Positions 5,560-6,108 of a DNA stretch of 6,108 nt are shown here, piece by piece. The stretch spans positions 1 through 6,108 of the forward strand of contig JASEIR010000137.1 of the NCBI GenBank assembly GCA_030017355.1, in the 5' to 3' direction. Below the pieces are notes generated by a model. The model saw only the letters and a list, made by a program, of their open reading frames with translations, was not told the DNA's origin and searched no databases. Both the position numbers and the translations under genes were made by a program. The first letter of the stretch is position 1; each line of letters opens with the position of its first letter. Origin of the DNA: Actinomycetota bacterium (GTDB lineage Bacteria; Actinomycetota; Aquicultoria; Aquicultorales; Aquicultoraceae).

Positions 5560-5931
5560 TTAGCACTTTTTGATGCATTGTCTAAATAAGTGAGCAACCA
5601 CACAAGGTGTGCGCGGCAAAAACACTATGCTGCGCTTTGATTCAGAGGGGTCTTCAGGAAGACTAAGAATTTGGTTTGTGCAAAAAGCCTCGGTCGTTCG
5701 GCTTTCCTTGGCCTCTGTTTCCAGTCCAGCCAAATGTAAATGCCTCCTAAAACAACTTTCTACCAGTTCCTCTGAATCTAAGTTTAATACTTGTGCTTCT
5801 GCCGTTTTAAAGCACCTTAATGAACTTTGCCTCTACTAACTTGATAATTGTTTCGGCAATTTCAGTAGATTCTTAAGCATTTTTAAAAAAAATTGAGCCG
5901 AGCTAACAATCTTGGCCCATTCACAATCCAT
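5560..5931 (-). pseudogene. Possible decayed gene (frame-shifting coding traces), family unknown
   Basis: On the minus strand three consecutive open stretches read like one protein broken by frameshifts. An ATG at 5931 opens MDCEWAKIVSSAQFFLKMLK and stops at 5836. An overlapping frame gives ESTEIAETIIKLVEAKFIKV and ends in a TAA near 5807. A third frame, open from 5832 to the TAA at 5562-5560, includes TAEAQVLNLDSEELVESCFR and later LSLPEDPSESKRSIVFLPR. The last frame is 90 codons long with no ATG or GTG. Its first usable start is TTG at 5733, preceded by a perfect AGGAGG (5748-5743) at 9 nt, which would give a 57-aa product. GC content is about 45% in 5641-5760, against about 22% just downstream, as expected for former coding DNA. 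I recognise no family. A structured RNA (hairpins at 5599-5705) or chance openness are the alternatives. Confidence 0.25.
5682..5705 (-). terminator. Terminator-like hairpin in the upstream GC island
   Basis: On the minus strand AAAGCC (5705-5700) pairs with GGCTTT (5689-5684) around a 10-base loop, and the run of Ts continues to 5682. It could end a transcript arriving from beyond the right edge. The stem is only 6 bp, the loop is large and the T run is five bases, so this is a weak candidate. The same stem also forms on the plus strand without a T tail. Confidence 0.3.
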
Positions 5932-5968
5932 TCGTAATAAAATTGCTGATTCTTAAGGCATTTAAAAC
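5868..5968 (+). repeat. Imperfect direct repeat pair, 80 bp apart
   Basis: GATTCTTAAG occurs at 5868-5877 and again at 5948-5957. Each is followed by a similar tail, GCATTTTTAAAA in one and GGCATTTAAAAC in the other. The pair may be a duplicated binding site or a remnant of a local duplication. Both lie outside any confident gene. Confidence 0.45.
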
Positions 5969-6108
5969 AAAATCGCTTATTTTGAGGTTAAGCTATTTGA
6001 TTTTTTACTAACAGCTTTCGCTTATTAAATTTTTTCTTTCTTTTATGGTCCGATATGCTTGCCTAGCACTTTTTTTCTTCTGAATTGCTTTTAACTCTAA
6101 AAGAACAG
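5940..6108. other. AT-rich region without a recognisable gene
   Basis: No frame on either strand is open for a useful length. It contains two copies of TCGCTTATT (5973-5981 and 6018-6026), and a possible minus-strand hairpin at 6017-5990 (AAGCTGTT with AATAGCTT, 8 bp including one G-U, 12-base loop). It also has long pyrimidine runs on the plus strand (6030-6045 and 6069-6080). TAGCACTTTTT at 6064-6074 also occurs at 5561-5571. It may be the spacer to the next gene beyond the right edge. Confidence 0.4.

Noticed and set aside
5581..5720. c-di-GMP (GEMM) riboswitch, as sometimes found before flagellar operons
   Set aside because: The conserved GGGCAAACC and GACGCAAAGCC blocks are absent on both strands; only a fragment resembling CAAACC is present.
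5800..5815. prfB-like programmed +1 frameshift (CTT TAA after AAGG)
   Set aside because: The upstream frame has no start codon between its preceding stop and the site, so there is no gene to shift; gene decay is simpler.
5609..5839. 76-codon open frame on the plus strand in the upstream island
   Set aside because: It starts at a GTG within a hairpin-rich stretch with no SD, has a Ser/Cys-rich unremarkable composition, and lies antisense to frames that look more protein-like.
6026..6056. Sigma-28-like promoter on the plus strand (TAAA and CCGATAT)
   Set aside because: The -10-like CCGATAT at 6050-6056 is attractive, but the nearest TAAA (6026-6029) is 20 nt away from it instead of about 15-16, and no gene follows inside the window.

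Overview
The window holds the promoter-proximal part of a bacterial flagellar basal-body / export operon, read entirely on the minus strand (right to left), and about 0.8 kb of AT-rich DNA upstream of it. Gene order in the direction of transcription: a small MerR/excisionase-type DNA-binding protein (5046-5285), flgB, flgC, fliE, fliF, fliG, fliH and the first 176 codons of fliI, which runs off the left edge. This flgB-flgC-fliE-fliF-fliG-fliH-fliI order is the classical start of the fla/che operon of Gram-positive and many other bacteria. All identifications come from family motifs visible in the translations.

The genes are packed tightly: 4-nt overlap (HTH/flgB), 3 nt (flgB/flgC), 19 nt (flgC/fliE), 16 nt (fliE/fliF), 19 nt (fliF/fliG), and overlaps at fliG/fliH and fliH/fliI. 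No terminator lies between them, so they should form one transcript with extensive translational coupling. Most starts are not ATG (TTG for flgB and fliG, GTG for flgC and fliI, TTG or GTG for fliH), and most genes have clear purine-rich Shine-Dalgarno sites. The products build the rod-MS ring-switch core (FlgB, FlgC, FliE, FliF, FliG) and the export ATPase complex (FliH, FliI). The HTH protein is the only gene here that is not a flagellar structural or export part, and it is a candidate local regulator.

The organism cannot be fixed from this window. Moderate-to-low GC, strong SD sites, frequent TTG/GTG starts and the gene order suggest Bacillota or another flagellated Gram-positive-like lineage. 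This is inference only.

Upstream (5286-6108) there is no confident gene. Positions 5286-5580 are a very AT-rich leader (roughly 22-23% GC in 5401-5580) with a candidate sigma-A-type promoter, a repeated GCAATAA motif and a small hairpin against the first SD. Positions about 5590-5840 form an island of higher GC (about 45% in 5641-5760). It could be a decayed gene on the minus strand, since coding-like stretches change frame there, or a structured RNA, since several compact hairpins lie in a row. Positions 5840-6108 are again AT-rich with short repeats.
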